A DNA stretch of 64,000 bases from Pseudooceanicola nanhaiensis DSM 18065 (GCF_000688295.1 NZ_JHZF01000013.1:1116001-1180000), one strand, 5' to 3'; shown: positions 19,514 through 28,836, counted from the stretch's first letter. Numbers and translations are program-made. Notes: generated by a model not told the origin, from the sequence alone.

Positions 19514-20239
19514 ATGGCAGGCCGCATGAACCAGGACACCCGGAAATCGGGCTTTTCTCCGCTCGCCCGCGAGGGGCTGGTCGACCGCGTGGCGGATCTG
19601 ATCAGCCGGGCGATCATCACCGGGCAGCTCGCCCCGGGCGAAAGGGTGTCCGAATCGGTGGTCGCCCGGCAGCTCGGCACCAGCCGCGCCCCGGTGCGCG
19701 AGGCCGCCCGCCTGCTCGAAAGCTCGGGCCTGCTCACCTATGCGCCGAACCGGGGCTTCTTCGTCCGCCAGCTCTCGGCGGATACGCTGGACGATCTCTA
19801 CGAATTGCGGCTGGTGATCGAATCCGCCGCCATGCGCCGGCTGATCCGCAACGGCCCCGGCACCGCCGTCGACCAGCTGGCCGCCCAGATCGACGAGCTC
19901 TACCGCATCGCCGAGGCGGGGCCGAGCTCGGACACGCTGACCCAGGTCCAGGCCGACATGCAGTTCCACCGGCTGCTCGTCGCCGCCTCGGGCAACCCGA
20001 AGCTGCTTGCCGTCTTCGACCAGATCGCCACCGAGACCGAGTTCTCCATCATGATCATCGGCCAGCTCTACGACGACCCGCACCGCATCGCCGAGACGCA
20101 CATCCCCATCCTCGACGCCCTGCGCGCCGGGGACGAGGCCGCCGCGGTCGAGGCGCTCCGCTTCCACATCGTCGTCGCCCAGACCATGGTGACCCGCAAG
20201 CTGCGCGACCTGGAGGAACAGGGCGCCCGCGGCACGTGA
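19514..20239 (+). CDS. GntR family regulator, FCD (FadR) subfamily
   Basis: DNA-binding regulator of about 241 residues. The N-terminal winged helix (VADLISRAIITGQLAPGERV onward, with ARQLGTSRAPVREAARLLESSGLL as recognition region) is typical of GntR, and the all-helical C-terminal half with DDLYELRLVIESAAMRRL and the metal-type histidines in QFHRLLV and RFHIVV fits the FCD ligand domain. The ATG at 19514 is taken as start, with 19526 equally possible; the longer frame from 19394 would read through the operator region. It probably controls the divergent aldolase/ABC operon, with a small carboxylate as effector (family knowledge). Confidence 0.88.
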   Translation: MAGRMNQDTRKSGFSPLAREGLVDRVADLISRAIITGQLAPGERVSESVVARQLGTSRAPVREAARLLESSGLLTYAPNRGFFVRQLSADTLDDLYELRLVIESAAMRRLIRNGPGTAVDQLAAQIDELYRIAEAGPSSDTLTQVQADMQFHRLLVAASGNPKLLAVFDQIATETEFSIMIIGQLYDDPHRIAETHIPILDALRAGDEAAAVEALRFHIVVAQTMVTRKLRDLEEQGARGT

Positions 20240-20492
20240 TGCATGGGGCGGGCTGACGGGAACGCGTGTCGGCCGGGGCGCGGCAGGGAGACGACCAGGA
20301 GCGTCACGAAACCGGTCAATGACGTTTCTTGCAGCACTCACCACGCACGTGGTTCGATAATGTGGACGAAACCGCAGCCGGAATGCAGCCTATGGTGATG
20401 CGGGCCGTGGCGACCGGCCGGTCGCGGAGTTTGCCGCGCCCGATGCGGCGAAGGTTGCAAGACACGGACAAACAGACAAAGAGAGCGTCACG

Positions 20493-21158
20493 ATGTCCCT
20501 TTCCGTTCCCCAGGACCCTCTCTCTGATCCCGCGGCGACCGCGAAAGCATGTCCCGGGCTTGGGCACGCACCTTCGACCGCGCGCAACCGGGAACCGATC
20601 CGCCGGGCGCTCGAGGACCTCCTCCCTGTCCGGTCTTGCACCGTGCTGGAAATCGCCTCGGGGTCGGGCGAGCACGCCCTGTGGATGGCGCGATCCCTGC
20701 CGCAGCTGACGTGGATGCCGAGCGAGGCGACGGCCGAGGGTCTCTCCGCCATCGAACGGTGGCGGGAACTCTGCCCGGATCTCTGCGACCGTGTCCCGTC
20801 GCCGGTGCTCATCGACGCAGCCCGGCCGCCATGGCCCGGGGTGCAGGTGGATGCCGTCTTCGTCGCCAACCTCACCCATATTTCGCCATGGACGGCGTCG
20901 CTCGGACTTGTCGAAGGCGCTGCCGCGCGCCTCAAGGCTGGCGGGGTCCTGGTGATCTACGGCCCCTTCAACGAGGCAGGCGGTTTCACCGGACCCGGGA
21001 ATGCCGCTTTCGATGCCGATCTGCGCATGCGCAATCCGGACTGGGGCCTGCGCGATCGCGAGGCGGTGGATGCGACGGCCTCGGCGCGCGGATTGATCGT
21101 CGAGCCCGGTCGGGAAATGCCGGCCGACAACCGTCTGCTTGTCTATCGTCAGCCCTGA
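20493..21158 (+). CDS. DUF938 family SAM-dependent methyltransferase-like protein
   Basis: The 221-residue protein matches the DUF938 family: N-terminal PSTARNREPIRRALEDLL, the SAM-binding motif I segment VLEIASGSGEHALWMA, then VFVANLTHISPW and VIYGPFNEAGGFTGPGNAAFD, and a C-terminal MPADNRLLVYR. The nucleotide-binding glycine motif indicates a methyltransferase fold, but the substrate of the family is not established. It stands alone, 253 bases after the first GntR gene and 321 before the second, with no obvious functional link to either side. Confidence 0.85.
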   Translation: MSLSVPQDPLSDPAATAKACPGLGHAPSTARNREPIRRALEDLLPVRSCTVLEIASGSGEHALWMARSLPQLTWMPSEATAEGLSAIERWRELCPDLCDRVPSPVLIDAARPPWPGVQVDAVFVANLTHISPWTASLGLVEGAAARLKAGGVLVIYGPFNEAGGFTGPGNAAFDADLRMRNPDWGLRDREAVDATASARGLIVEPGREMPADNRLLVYRQP

Positions 21159-21366
21159 AGCAGCGGGGACCCGGCTGCGGGCTTCGGGCCGTGGCGCGGT
21201 CATGTCGGCAGGGCCGTGATCCTCGCGGCTCAGGAAGAATCGAGCCGGACGGTTCACGTTTTTTCCGGCAACCTCGCAAGCCTCATGGCGGCCGCCGGAA
21301 GGCGGTGATCGTGCCTCCGGCCAACCACCAACGAATTATGCCAACGAATGCCGATGAAGTTTTGGG

Positions 21367-21475
21367 CATCTTCATCAGCCATGACTGCAATCATTCTCAC
21401 ACATGAAGATGTTAGGAATAAAGTTTGAAGATTTTTTAAGACTGCGGTTAAGCTCTTCAAGTGAACGGAGGAGAG
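21367..21475 (+). promoter_or_regulatory. A/T-rich promoter region with inverted repeat upstream of the second GntR gene
   Basis: The 321-base gap from 21159 to 21479 contains no gene. Its right half is markedly A/T-rich. Nine-base inverted arms CATCTTCAT (21367-21375) and ATGAAGATG (21403-21411) could be an operator. TTGAAG with TTAAGC 17 bases later is a weak -35/-10 candidate just upstream of the GGAGGAG ribosome site. Function is inferred. Confidence 0.4.
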
Positions 21476-21479
21476 TTGC

Positions 21480-22301
21480 TTGTTCGATCCGAAATCGCCT
21501 TTCATGGGCCAGTCAGACCCGCTTCAGCCCGCGCAGAAGACCAGTTTCGCCGAGGATCGGCTGAAGGTGGCCGTCCAGTCCTGCGAACTCGCGCCCGGGT
21601 CCATCGCCACGGAAGCACAGATTTCGGAGCGGTTCGGACTTGGTCGCGCGGCCGTGCGGGTCGCGCTGGCCAGACTTTCCGCCATCGGGCTCGTGCATCC
21701 GATCCGGCGGGCGGGCTGGAAGGTGCTGCCGGTCACCGGCGCGCTGATCGGCGACGTCATCTCCGCCCGCCGGCAGGTCGAATCCTGCCTTGCCGATGTG
21801 CGCCCCGACGCGGCCGCGCTGGCCCGGATGGAAGAGCTGGCCGAGATAATCGAGGTGCTGGAGGGGCAGGGGGATGCCGCCAGCCTCACGACACGGCGAA
21901 GCTACGAGCGTGAGCTGCTCGACACCCTTTCCGATGCGGTCGACAACCGCCTGATGGCCCATTTCCTCGTCGGCCTCTGGGACCATTCCGAACGCATCCT
22001 GCGGTTCCTCGAGATGCCCGCGTCGCAGCCGTTCGCGGCTTGCCAGGCTCGGGAGCTGGCGCAGGCCGCCGCAGCCGGCGACGGGGAGCGGATCGTCGCG
22101 CTTCGAATGGCCGATATCACCGCCTTCCAGAACTACGCCGTTGCGGGCCTGATGCGGGACCGCACCGAGCTTGGCGTCACACCCGACGCCCAGGACGCCT
22201 CGTCCAACAACGGTCAGTCAAGGCCGGATACAGGCGCATCACCCGGGAGGAAGATCACAGACGAGTCCGGGACAAAGTCCAACAAAGGAGTCTCCTCATG
22301 A
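21480..22301 (+). CDS. GntR family regulator, FCD-like, probable operon regulator, TTG start
   Basis: The 273-residue protein has a GntR-type winged helix (LKVAVQSCELAPGSIATEAQISERFGLGRAAVRVALARLSAIGLVHP) and a helical C-terminal FCD-like half. I chose the TTG at 21480 because GGAGGAG lies about 8 bases upstream; the first in-frame ATG (residue 9) has no such site. The C-terminal histidine pattern typical of metal-binding FCD domains is not obvious. Its TGA overlaps the ATG of the first binding protein gene (ATGA), so the regulator is the first cistron of the long transporter operon it probably controls. The last 40 residues are polar and probably disordered. Confidence 0.85.
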   Translation: MFDPKSPFMGQSDPLQPAQKTSFAEDRLKVAVQSCELAPGSIATEAQISERFGLGRAAVRVALARLSAIGLVHPIRRAGWKVLPVTGALIGDVISARRQVESCLADVRPDAAALARMEELAEIIEVLEGQGDAASLTTRRSYERELLDTLSDAVDNRLMAHFLVGLWDHSERILRFLEMPASQPFAACQARELAQAAAAGDGERIVALRMADITAFQNYAVAGLMRDRTELGVTPDAQDASSNNGQSRPDTGASPGRKITDESGTKSNKGVSS

Positions 22302-23812
22302 AAGGCACCAAGAGGGCGGCACGCTTCGCGCTGCCGATTGCCCTGTCCCTGGGGGTCGCGATGACCGCGCTCACCCCGGCGATCGCGAAGGACCTGCTGA
22401 CCGTCGACCTGGTGAACGAGCCGTCTTCGCTCGACCCGCACCAGCAGTGGAACCCGGACAGCTACTACGTCTACCGCAACATCTTCGACAACATGGTCAC
22501 CCGCGACGACGCCGGCGAGATCGTGCCGCAGATCGCGACGGCATGGCAACGGACCAGCGACACCGAGACCGTCTTCACCATCCGTGACGACGTGACCTTC
22601 CACGACGGCACCCCGCTCACGCCCGAAGACGTCGTCTACACCGTCGAACGGATCACCGATCCGGACTTCGGCTCTCCGCAGCTGGGTCAGTTCAACAAGA
22701 TCATCAAGGCCGAGGTGACCGGCGAGAACCAGGTCACGCTGACCACCGACGGCGCCTACCCGGCGTTGCTGGCGCAGCTCGTGAAGCTGTCGATCGTGCC
22801 CAGGCACATCGCCTCGACCATGACCTCGGCCGAGTTCAACGAGGCTCCGGTGGGCTCCGGCCCATACATCTTCGACAGCTGGGATCGCGGCGTCTCGGTC
22901 ACGGTCACGAAGAACGAGGACTACTGGGGCGACATTGGGCCGTTCGAGACCGTGGTCTTCCGCGGCGTGCCGGATGCGGCAACGCGCGTGGCGGATCTTC
23001 AGGCCGGTGCCGCCGACCTCGTCGTCACCCTGAACACCGATCTCGCGCAGCAGGTGGAGAACGGCGGGCAGGGCAAGGTCCTGACCGTGAACACCGAGCG
23101 GGTGGCCTATTTCGCGATGAACAGCGCGCTGGCGCCGCTCGACCAGCCGGACCTTCGCAAGGCAATCAGTCACGCCATCGATCGCGAAGCCATCGTGGAT
23201 GGTCTGCTCGGGGGCTACCCGCAGATCGTCGACCAGATGCTTTCGCCCGCGCATTTCGGTTGGGCCGACGGGATCGAGGGGTACGACTACGATCCGGAGA
23301 AGGCGCAGGAGCTGATTGCCGGGCTCGAGACGGCGCCAGACATGGAGCTGGGCCTCGCCACTTCGCCGGTCTTCGACCAGCGCGTCGTTCAGGCGATCCA
23401 GCAGATGCTGACCGATGTGGGCCTGAATGTCGCGATCGACACGACAGACATGGCCACCTGGCTGAAGGACCAGCAGACCACGCCCGAACAGGCGCCGATG
23501 CTGACCTTTTCGCGCTGGTCCTGCGCCTGCCAGGACCCGGACGGGATCATGTATCCGCTGCTGCATTCCTCGTCGAACTGGAGCCGGGTGAGCGACCCCG
23601 AGATCGACGCCCTGCTCGACGAAGCCCGCAGCGAACTGGACGAGACCAGGCGCGCCGATCTCTACGCGCAGATCAACCGCATGGCGCTGGAAGACGCGGA
23701 CATCCTGCCGCTCTACCAGGCCGCGATCATCTACGGTGCTGCGGAAAACCTCGATTGGCAGCCTACATCCAACGAGAGCCTGTTCCTCAACCGCATGAGC
23801 TGGACCGAGTGA
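22298..23812 (+). CDS. peptide-type ABC transporter substrate-binding protein (paralogue 1)
   Basis: Periplasmic SBP family 5 protein of 504 residues with a signal peptide (about 1-28, ending PAIAKD). The segment NEPSSLDPHQQWNPDSYYVY is near-identical to the neighbouring gene's product, as is the rest of the mature protein. Typical peptide/nickel binding segments include DDVTFHDGTPLTPEDVVYTV. It starts on the ATG overlapping the GntR stop. Two adjacent paralogues for one permease pair suggests two ligand specificities or differential expression. The exact ligand is unknown. Confidence 0.92.
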   Translation: MKGTKRAARFALPIALSLGVAMTALTPAIAKDLLTVDLVNEPSSLDPHQQWNPDSYYVYRNIFDNMVTRDDAGEIVPQIATAWQRTSDTETVFTIRDDVTFHDGTPLTPEDVVYTVERITDPDFGSPQLGQFNKIIKAEVTGENQVTLTTDGAYPALLAQLVKLSIVPRHIASTMTSAEFNEAPVGSGPYIFDSWDRGVSVTVTKNEDYWGDIGPFETVVFRGVPDAATRVADLQAGAADLVVTLNTDLAQQVENGGQGKVLTVNTERVAYFAMNSALAPLDQPDLRKAISHAIDREAIVDGLLGGYPQIVDQMLSPAHFGWADGIEGYDYDPEKAQELIAGLETAPDMELGLATSPVFDQRVVQAIQQMLTDVGLNVAIDTTDMATWLKDQQTTPEQAPMLTFSRWSCACQDPDGIMYPLLHSSSNWSRVSDPEIDALLDEARSELDETRRADLYAQINRMALEDADILPLYQAAIIYGAAENLDWQPTSNESLFLNRMSWTE

Positions 23813-23818
23813 CCATCC

Positions 23819-23845
23819 GCGGGGCCGCGCGTGGCGCGGCCCCGC
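23819..23845 (+). other. perfect stem-loop between the two binding protein genes
   Basis: A perfect 12-bp GC stem (23819-23830 pairing with 23834-23845) with a 3-base loop starts 6 bases after the first binding-protein stop. No U-run follows. It resembles the hairpins after xylF and the region 2 binding protein, so an mRNA-stabilising or partial-termination role is inferred. Confidence 0.65.
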
Positions 23846-23875
23846 ATTCCATACATTTCAAGGAAGGACCGGACC

Positions 23876-25366
23876 ATGATCCGTACAAGCATCCGTGGCA
23901 TCGTCATTGCGACAAGCCTGCTGTCGGCACCTGCCCTGATGGCGCAGGACTTCACCGTCAACCTGGTGAACGAACCCTCTACGCTGGACCCGCACCAGCA
24001 GTGGAACCCCGACAGCTACTACGTCTATCGGAACATCTTCGACAACGTCGTCACCCGTGACGACGCGGGCGAGATCGTTCCGCAGATCGCGACCGAGTGG
24101 AACCAGGTCTCGGACACCGAGATGGTCCTGACCATTCGCGACGATGTGACCTTTCACGACGGTGAGCCCCTGACCGCCGAGGACGTGGCGTTCTCCGTCC
24201 AGCGCATCACGAACCCCGACTTCGGCTCGCCGCAGCTGGGGCAGTTCAACCAGATCACCGGCGCCGAAGTGACCGGCGATTACGAGGTCACGCTGACCAC
24301 CGACGGCGCCTATCCGGTGCTGCTGGCCCAGCTCGTGAAGCTGTCGGTCGTGCCCAAGCACGTGGTGGAAGACGTCGGCGACGAGGCGTTCAACAACGCG
24401 CCGGTCGGCTCGGGCCCCTATGCCTTCGAGGCCTGGAACCGTGGCGTCGACGTGACGCTGACCCGGAACGACGATTACTGGGGCGACGCCGGCCCGTTCG
24501 AGACCGCTTCGTTCGTCGCAGTGCCCGACGCCTCCACCCGTGTCGCCAACCTGCGGGCGGGCACGGCGGATCTGATCGTATCGATCGACAGCGACATCGC
24601 ACGGCAGCTCGAAGGGCAGCCCGGCGTGCAGGTCCTCACGGCCCCGACCGAGCGGGTGGCCTTCATGGGCATGAACACCACGCGCCCGCCGCTCGACGAT
24701 CCGCAGGTGCGCAAGGCCGCCATGATGGCGATCGACCGTGAAGGGATCGTGCAGGGCATCCTGGCCGGCGGCGAGACCGTGGTCGACCAGATGGCGACGC
24801 CGTCCCACTTCGGCTACGTCGAGGGCGTCGAGGCGATTGCCTACGATCCCGAGGAGGCCGCGCGCATCGTCGAGGAGACCGGCGCGGGCGAGACGCCCAT
24901 GCAGTTCGCCACCTCGCCGGTCTTCGACCAGCGCATCGTGCAGGCGATCCAGCAGATGCTCACCGAAGCCGGCTTCAACGTCGAGATCTCGATGACCGAC
25001 ATGAGCACCTACCTTCAGGCCGCCCGCGCGCCCGAGCAGACGGAACGTCCGTACCTCAGCTTCGGCCGCTGGTCCTGCGCCTGCCAGGATGTCGACGGGG
25101 TCCAGTTCCCGCTGCTGCATTCCTCCTCGAGCTGGAGCCGGGTGAACGATGCCGAGCTGGACGGCCTGCTGGAGCAGGGACGGACCTCGCTGGACGAAGA
25201 TGCACGCATGGCGGCCTATACCGAGGTCCAGAAGACCGTTCAGGACAACGCCTACATCCTGCCGCTCTACCAGGCGGTGGCGCTCTACGGTGCGTCCGAC
25301 AAGCTCGAATGGACGCCGACGGCGAACGAGAGCCTGTTCCTCAACCGCATGAGCTGGAGCGAATAA
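23876..25366 (+). CDS. peptide-type ABC transporter substrate-binding protein (paralogue 2)
   Basis: A second SBP family 5 protein, 496 residues, close paralogue of the preceding gene. The ATG at 23876 follows AAGGAAGGACC and gives a signal peptide (1-22, ending ALMAQDF). The open frame to 23831 starts inside the hairpin and is rejected. Differences from paralogue 1 are spread through the protein, mainly in the central lobe, while the N-terminal ligand-loop region and the C-terminal NESLFLNRMSW are shared. The first permease starts only 7 bases after its stop, so this copy is the one most tightly coupled to the channel genes. Confidence 0.92.
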   Translation: MIRTSIRGIVIATSLLSAPALMAQDFTVNLVNEPSTLDPHQQWNPDSYYVYRNIFDNVVTRDDAGEIVPQIATEWNQVSDTEMVLTIRDDVTFHDGEPLTAEDVAFSVQRITNPDFGSPQLGQFNQITGAEVTGDYEVTLTTDGAYPVLLAQLVKLSVVPKHVVEDVGDEAFNNAPVGSGPYAFEAWNRGVDVTLTRNDDYWGDAGPFETASFVAVPDASTRVANLRAGTADLIVSIDSDIARQLEGQPGVQVLTAPTERVAFMGMNTTRPPLDDPQVRKAAMMAIDREGIVQGILAGGETVVDQMATPSHFGYVEGVEAIAYDPEEAARIVEETGAGETPMQFATSPVFDQRIVQAIQQMLTEAGFNVEISMTDMSTYLQAARAPEQTERPYLSFGRWSCACQDVDGVQFPLLHSSSSWSRVNDAELDGLLEQGRTSLDEDARMAAYTEVQKTVQDNAYILPLYQAVALYGASDKLEWTPTANESLFLNRMSWSE

Positions 25367-25373
25367 GCGGCCC

Positions 25374-26300
25374 ATGTCGGTCTTCCTGCTGCAAAGACTG
25401 GGTCAGGCGCTGGTGGCGATCTTCGGCGTGATGACGCTGGTGTTCTTCATCCAGCGCCTGACCGGGGATCCCACCTACCTGCTGGTCCCCGAAACGGCCA
25501 CGCAGGCGGATATCGAGGCCATGCGCCGGTCGCTCGGCCTCGATCAGCCGCTCGTGGTGCAATACCTGAATTACCTGTGGGACATGCTCCGGTTCGACTT
25601 CGGAACCTCCTACGTCCAGAACGTCCCCGTGACCCAGATCATCGCCTCGCGGCTGCCCTACACGCTGCAACTGGCCGCCGGCGCGCTCTTCGTCGCCTTC
25701 GTCATCGGCCTGCCCGTGGGCCTCGCCATGGCGATCTGGCGCAAGCATCGCTTCACCAACGTTCTGATGGGGATCGTGCTGGGGGCGCAGAGCATGCCGA
25801 CCTTCTGGAGCGGCATCCTCATGATCATGGTCTTCGGCGTCTGGCTCGGCTGGCTGCCGCCCTCGGGTTCGGGCAGTTTCGCCCACCTCGTCATGCCGTC
25901 GATCGCGCTCGGCCTCCTGTCGATGGCCACCTACGCACGGATCGCCCGAAGCTCGATCCTGGACGAGATGTCGAAGGATTACGTCCGTTCCGCCCGCGCC
26001 CGCGGCGTTGGCACGGGGCGCCTGGTCGGCAAGCACCTGATCCGCAACTCGCTGATCCCGGTGATCTCGATCAGCGCGCTCGAGATCTCGCAGCTCCTCG
26101 CCGGTGCGGTGATCGTCGAGACGGTCTTCGCCTGGCCCGGGCTTGGCCAGCTCACCGTGCAATCCGTGCAGTCGCGTGACTTCGTCGTGGTGCAGGGGAT
26201 CGTCCTGCTGGGCGCCTTCGTCACGATCAGCGTCAACCTGCTGGCCGACATCCTCTACGGCGTGGTCGATCCGCGCATCCGCAAGGGAGGCAAGGCATGA
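25374..26300 (+). CDS. peptide-type ABC transporter permease (DppB family)
   Basis: Inner-membrane permease of 308 residues with the DppB layout: an N-terminal helix, the RRSLGLDQPLVVQYLNYL segment, MLRFDFGTSYVQNVPV, several transmembrane helices, the EAA-type RSARARGVGTGRLVGKHLIRN and the FAWPGLGQLTVQSV segment. Its stop overlaps the ATG of the next permease. Part of the importer with the two binding proteins and the DppD/DppF-like ATPases encoded 4 kb downstream. Confidence 0.93.
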   Translation: MSVFLLQRLGQALVAIFGVMTLVFFIQRLTGDPTYLLVPETATQADIEAMRRSLGLDQPLVVQYLNYLWDMLRFDFGTSYVQNVPVTQIIASRLPYTLQLAAGALFVAFVIGLPVGLAMAIWRKHRFTNVLMGIVLGAQSMPTFWSGILMIMVFGVWLGWLPPSGSGSFAHLVMPSIALGLLSMATYARIARSSILDEMSKDYVRSARARGVGTGRLVGKHLIRNSLIPVISISALEISQLLAGAVIVETVFAWPGLGQLTVQSVQSRDFVVVQGIVLLGAFVTISVNLLADILYGVVDPRIRKGGKA

Positions 26301-27163
26301 TCGCGCTCACCGCCACATGGCGCCGCATGTTCCGGCCGCAGGCGGGCGGCGGGGTGCCCGTGGGCGTCTTCGTCACCATCCTCGCGATGATGGTTATCGT
26401 CGCGATCCTCGCACCGCTGATCGCGCCCTACGATCCCAACACGCAGAACCTGCTGGGCCGGCTCAAGCCGCCGGGAACCGAGGCAAGGGGCACCTATTAC
26501 CTGCTGGGCTCGGACGAACTGGGCCGCGACCTGCTGAGCCGGGTGATCTACGGCGCGCGCGTCTCGCTCTCGGTCGCCGTCCTGTCGGTGATCCTCTCGG
26601 GCGCCGTCGGCATCACGCTCGGCATGCTCGCGGGCTATCGCGGCGGCTGGGTCGAGGTGGTGGTGATGCGCCTCGTCGACATCTTCCTTTCGATCCCGGC
26701 GATCCTGCTGGCGATCATCATGGTGGCGGTGCTCGGCCCCGGCTTCGTGAATGTCGTCCTCGTCCTCGCCCTGACGCGCTGGCCGCGCTATGCGCGCGTC
26801 GCCTATGGTCAGACCCTGGCGGTGTCGAACCAGCCCTACGTGCGGCTGGCCAAGGCCATGGGCGCGGGGCCGTTCCGGGTGCTCTTCCTGCACATCCTGC
26901 CCAACATACTCGCGCCCCTCGCGGTGGTGGCGACGCTGGAGTTCGGCCTGATGGTCCTCTTCGAGGCGGGCCTGTCGTTCCTCGGCCTCGGCGTGCAGCC
27001 CCCCACGGCCAGTTGGGGCGCGATGCTCAGCGTCGGGCGGAACTACGTGTCGACCGCCTGGTGGATCGCGACCTTCCCGGGGCTCTGCCTCTTCCTTCTC
27101 GTGCTGTCGGTGAACCTGATCGGTGACCGGCTCAGCGCATACCTCAACCCAAAGTCACGGTAA
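26297..27163 (+). CDS. peptide-type ABC transporter permease (DppC family)
   Basis: Inner-membrane permease of 288 residues. It has a first transmembrane segment, the LGSDELGRDLLSRVIYGARVSL segment diagnostic of DppC/OppC proteins in shortened form, the EAA-type loop AKAMGAGPFRVLFLHILPN and the SFLGLGVQPPTASWG segment. It overlaps the preceding gene by 4 bases, and 3 bases separate it from the SDR gene, so the metabolic genes are in the same transcript. Confidence 0.93.
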   Translation: MIALTATWRRMFRPQAGGGVPVGVFVTILAMMVIVAILAPLIAPYDPNTQNLLGRLKPPGTEARGTYYLLGSDELGRDLLSRVIYGARVSLSVAVLSVILSGAVGITLGMLAGYRGGWVEVVVMRLVDIFLSIPAILLAIIMVAVLGPGFVNVVLVLALTRWPRYARVAYGQTLAVSNQPYVRLAKAMGAGPFRVLFLHILPNILAPLAVVATLEFGLMVLFEAGLSFLGLGVQPPTASWGAMLSVGRNYVSTAWWIATFPGLCLFLLVLSVNLIGDRLSAYLNPKSR

Positions 27164-27166
27164 GTC

Positions 27167-27955
27167 ATGGATTTCGGAACAGAATTTGAAGGCAAGCATG
27201 TCATCATCACCGGCGCGCTCGGCGTGGTCGGACGTTGGCTGGCGGAAGGTTTCGGCAAAGCTGGCGCCCAGCTGTGCCTGACCGACATGGACCAGGGCGC
27301 GCTGGATGCCCTGGCGGCCGAGGTCGGGGCCGAGGGCAGCTTCGGCTTCGCCTGCGATCTGCAGGAGGCCAAGGCCATCGACGCCCTCGTGGCCGAGGTC
27401 GGCGAACGCTGGGGCGCGGCCGACGTTCTGATCAACAACGCGGGCGTCTACCCCTCGGGCTTCCTGCTCGACACAGACGCGGACGAATGGGACCGCATTC
27501 TCGACATCAACCTCCGGGCCGTCCACCTCATGACCCGCGGCATCGCCACCCAGATGATCCGGGCCGAGCGCAAGGGCAGCGTGATCAACGTCTCCTCGGG
27601 CGCCGCGCGCAAGATGCGCCTGACAGCCGCGCCCTACAGCCTGTCGAAGACCGCGCTGGACCGGCTGACCAAGGGCTACGGGCTGGAATTGTCGCGCTAC
27701 GGCATCCGGGTCAACGCGCTCGAACCGGGCTTTGCCGCGGGCTCCACCGCAAGCCCGCTGCCCGAGGAACACGTGAAACGCGTCAGCTCCTCCGTGCCGC
27801 TCGGCCGCGCGTCGTCTCCGTCCGACGTGGTTCCCGCCGCGATGTACCTCGCGAGCGAAGCGGCATGTTACGTCACCGGCGCGACGCTGACCGTCGACGG
27901 CGGCAACTCGATCGGTTCGACCGACGTCTACCAGGACAAGAAGGCCCCGCTATGA
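27167..27955 (+). CDS. short-chain dehydrogenase/reductase (SDR)
   Basis: Classical SDR of 262 residues. The nucleotide-binding glycine segment is ITGALGVVGRW (about 14-24), a slightly relaxed TGxxxGxG with Asp40/Asp42 after the second strand suggesting NAD rather than NADP. The NNAG motif is at 90-93, catalytic Ser near 143-144, and Tyr157 and Lys161 in the YSLSK motif. The C-terminal TVDGGNSIG is typical. It probably oxidises or reduces a hydroxyl or keto group of the imported substrate. It sits between the permease genes and the deacetylase gene in the operon; the next gene's ATG overlaps its stop (ATGA). Confidence 0.9.
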   Translation: MDFGTEFEGKHVIITGALGVVGRWLAEGFGKAGAQLCLTDMDQGALDALAAEVGAEGSFGFACDLQEAKAIDALVAEVGERWGAADVLINNAGVYPSGFLLDTDADEWDRILDINLRAVHLMTRGIATQMIRAERKGSVINVSSGAARKMRLTAAPYSLSKTALDRLTKGYGLELSRYGIRVNALEPGFAAGSTASPLPEEHVKRVSSSVPLGRASSPSDVVPAAMYLASEAACYVTGATLTVDGGNSIGSTDVYQDKKAPL

Positions 27956-28836
27956 GCACTCTCGACCTCCCCGCGCCCTATCCCTGGCCCGAGGGCAAGA
28001 CCTCGGCCTTCTGCTTCACGATGGACGTGGACGCGCATTCGCCGTGGATGTGGAACAACCGCCACGAGGTGCCGCAGCTTCTGAGCCACCTCGAACAGCG
28101 CAACTTCGGCCCGCGGGTGGGCATCCGGCGGATCGCGGCGATCCTCAAGGACCTTGGCGTGAAGGGCAGTTTCTACGTCCCCGGCGCCGTGGCCGAGGCG
28201 CATCCGTGGATGCTCCCCGCGCTGATCGAGGCCGGGCACGAAGTCGGGCTGCATGGGTATTTCCACGAGCTGGTGGCGCAGGTCTCGGACGAGGAATTCT
28301 CGCGCGTGCTGGACTCCTCGCTGGAGATCTTCCGGAGGCAGACCGGCGAGACGCCCAAGGGCTTCCGCTCTCCCGCGTGGGAGATGACGCCGCACATGCT
28401 GGCCGAGGTGAAGCGCCACGGCTTCTACGACAGCTCCCTGATGGGCCTGGATACGCCGCATACCGTCGACGGCGTGGTCGAGGTGCCGGTGAACTGGGGC
28501 ACGGATGACGCGATCTTCTTCAAGTTCCTCGGCGGCGGCGACCCGGCCCCCCGCAGCCCCGCCGAGATCCTCGGCATGTGGTCCGAGGAATTCGAGGCGA
28601 GCCATCGTTTCGGTTCGCTCTTCATGCTGACCGTGCATGACTGGATCTCGGGCCGCGGCGCCCGCCCGGTGATGCTGGAAAGCCTGCTGGAGAAGGTCCT
28701 CGCCAAGGGGGACGTCTGGGTCGCCACCGTGGCCGAGGTCGCCGCGCATCACGCGGCCCACGCCATGGAACGGGACCAGATCACCTCTCACATCCCCGAA
28801 ACCCTGTTGGAGCATCCGGCATGGACCAGGACGTGA
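27952..28836 (+). CDS. polysaccharide-deacetylase-fold amidohydrolase (PuuE/PgdA-like)
   Basis: NodB-fold hydrolase of 294 residues without a signal peptide. Metal-binding features are Asp25/Asp27 in FTMDVDAHSPW and H101-x3-H105 in LHGYFHE, with the RSPAWE segment at 139-144 supplying the catalytic arginine region. The FTMDVDAHSPW start resembles the cytoplasmic PuuE allantoinase/HpPgdA/cyclic-imidase branch rather than secreted chitin deacetylases, so a cyclic amide or N-acyl compound is a better guess than a polysaccharide. It overlaps the SDR gene and the GGT gene on either side, so it is an integral member of the operon. The exact reaction is unknown. Confidence 0.8.
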   Translation: MSTLDLPAPYPWPEGKTSAFCFTMDVDAHSPWMWNNRHEVPQLLSHLEQRNFGPRVGIRRIAAILKDLGVKGSFYVPGAVAEAHPWMLPALIEAGHEVGLHGYFHELVAQVSDEEFSRVLDSSLEIFRRQTGETPKGFRSPAWEMTPHMLAEVKRHGFYDSSLMGLDTPHTVDGVVEVPVNWGTDDAIFFKFLGGGDPAPRSPAEILGMWSEEFEASHRFGSLFMLTVHDWISGRGARPVMLESLLEKVLAKGDVWVATVAEVAAHHAAHAMERDQITSHIPETLLEHPAWTRT

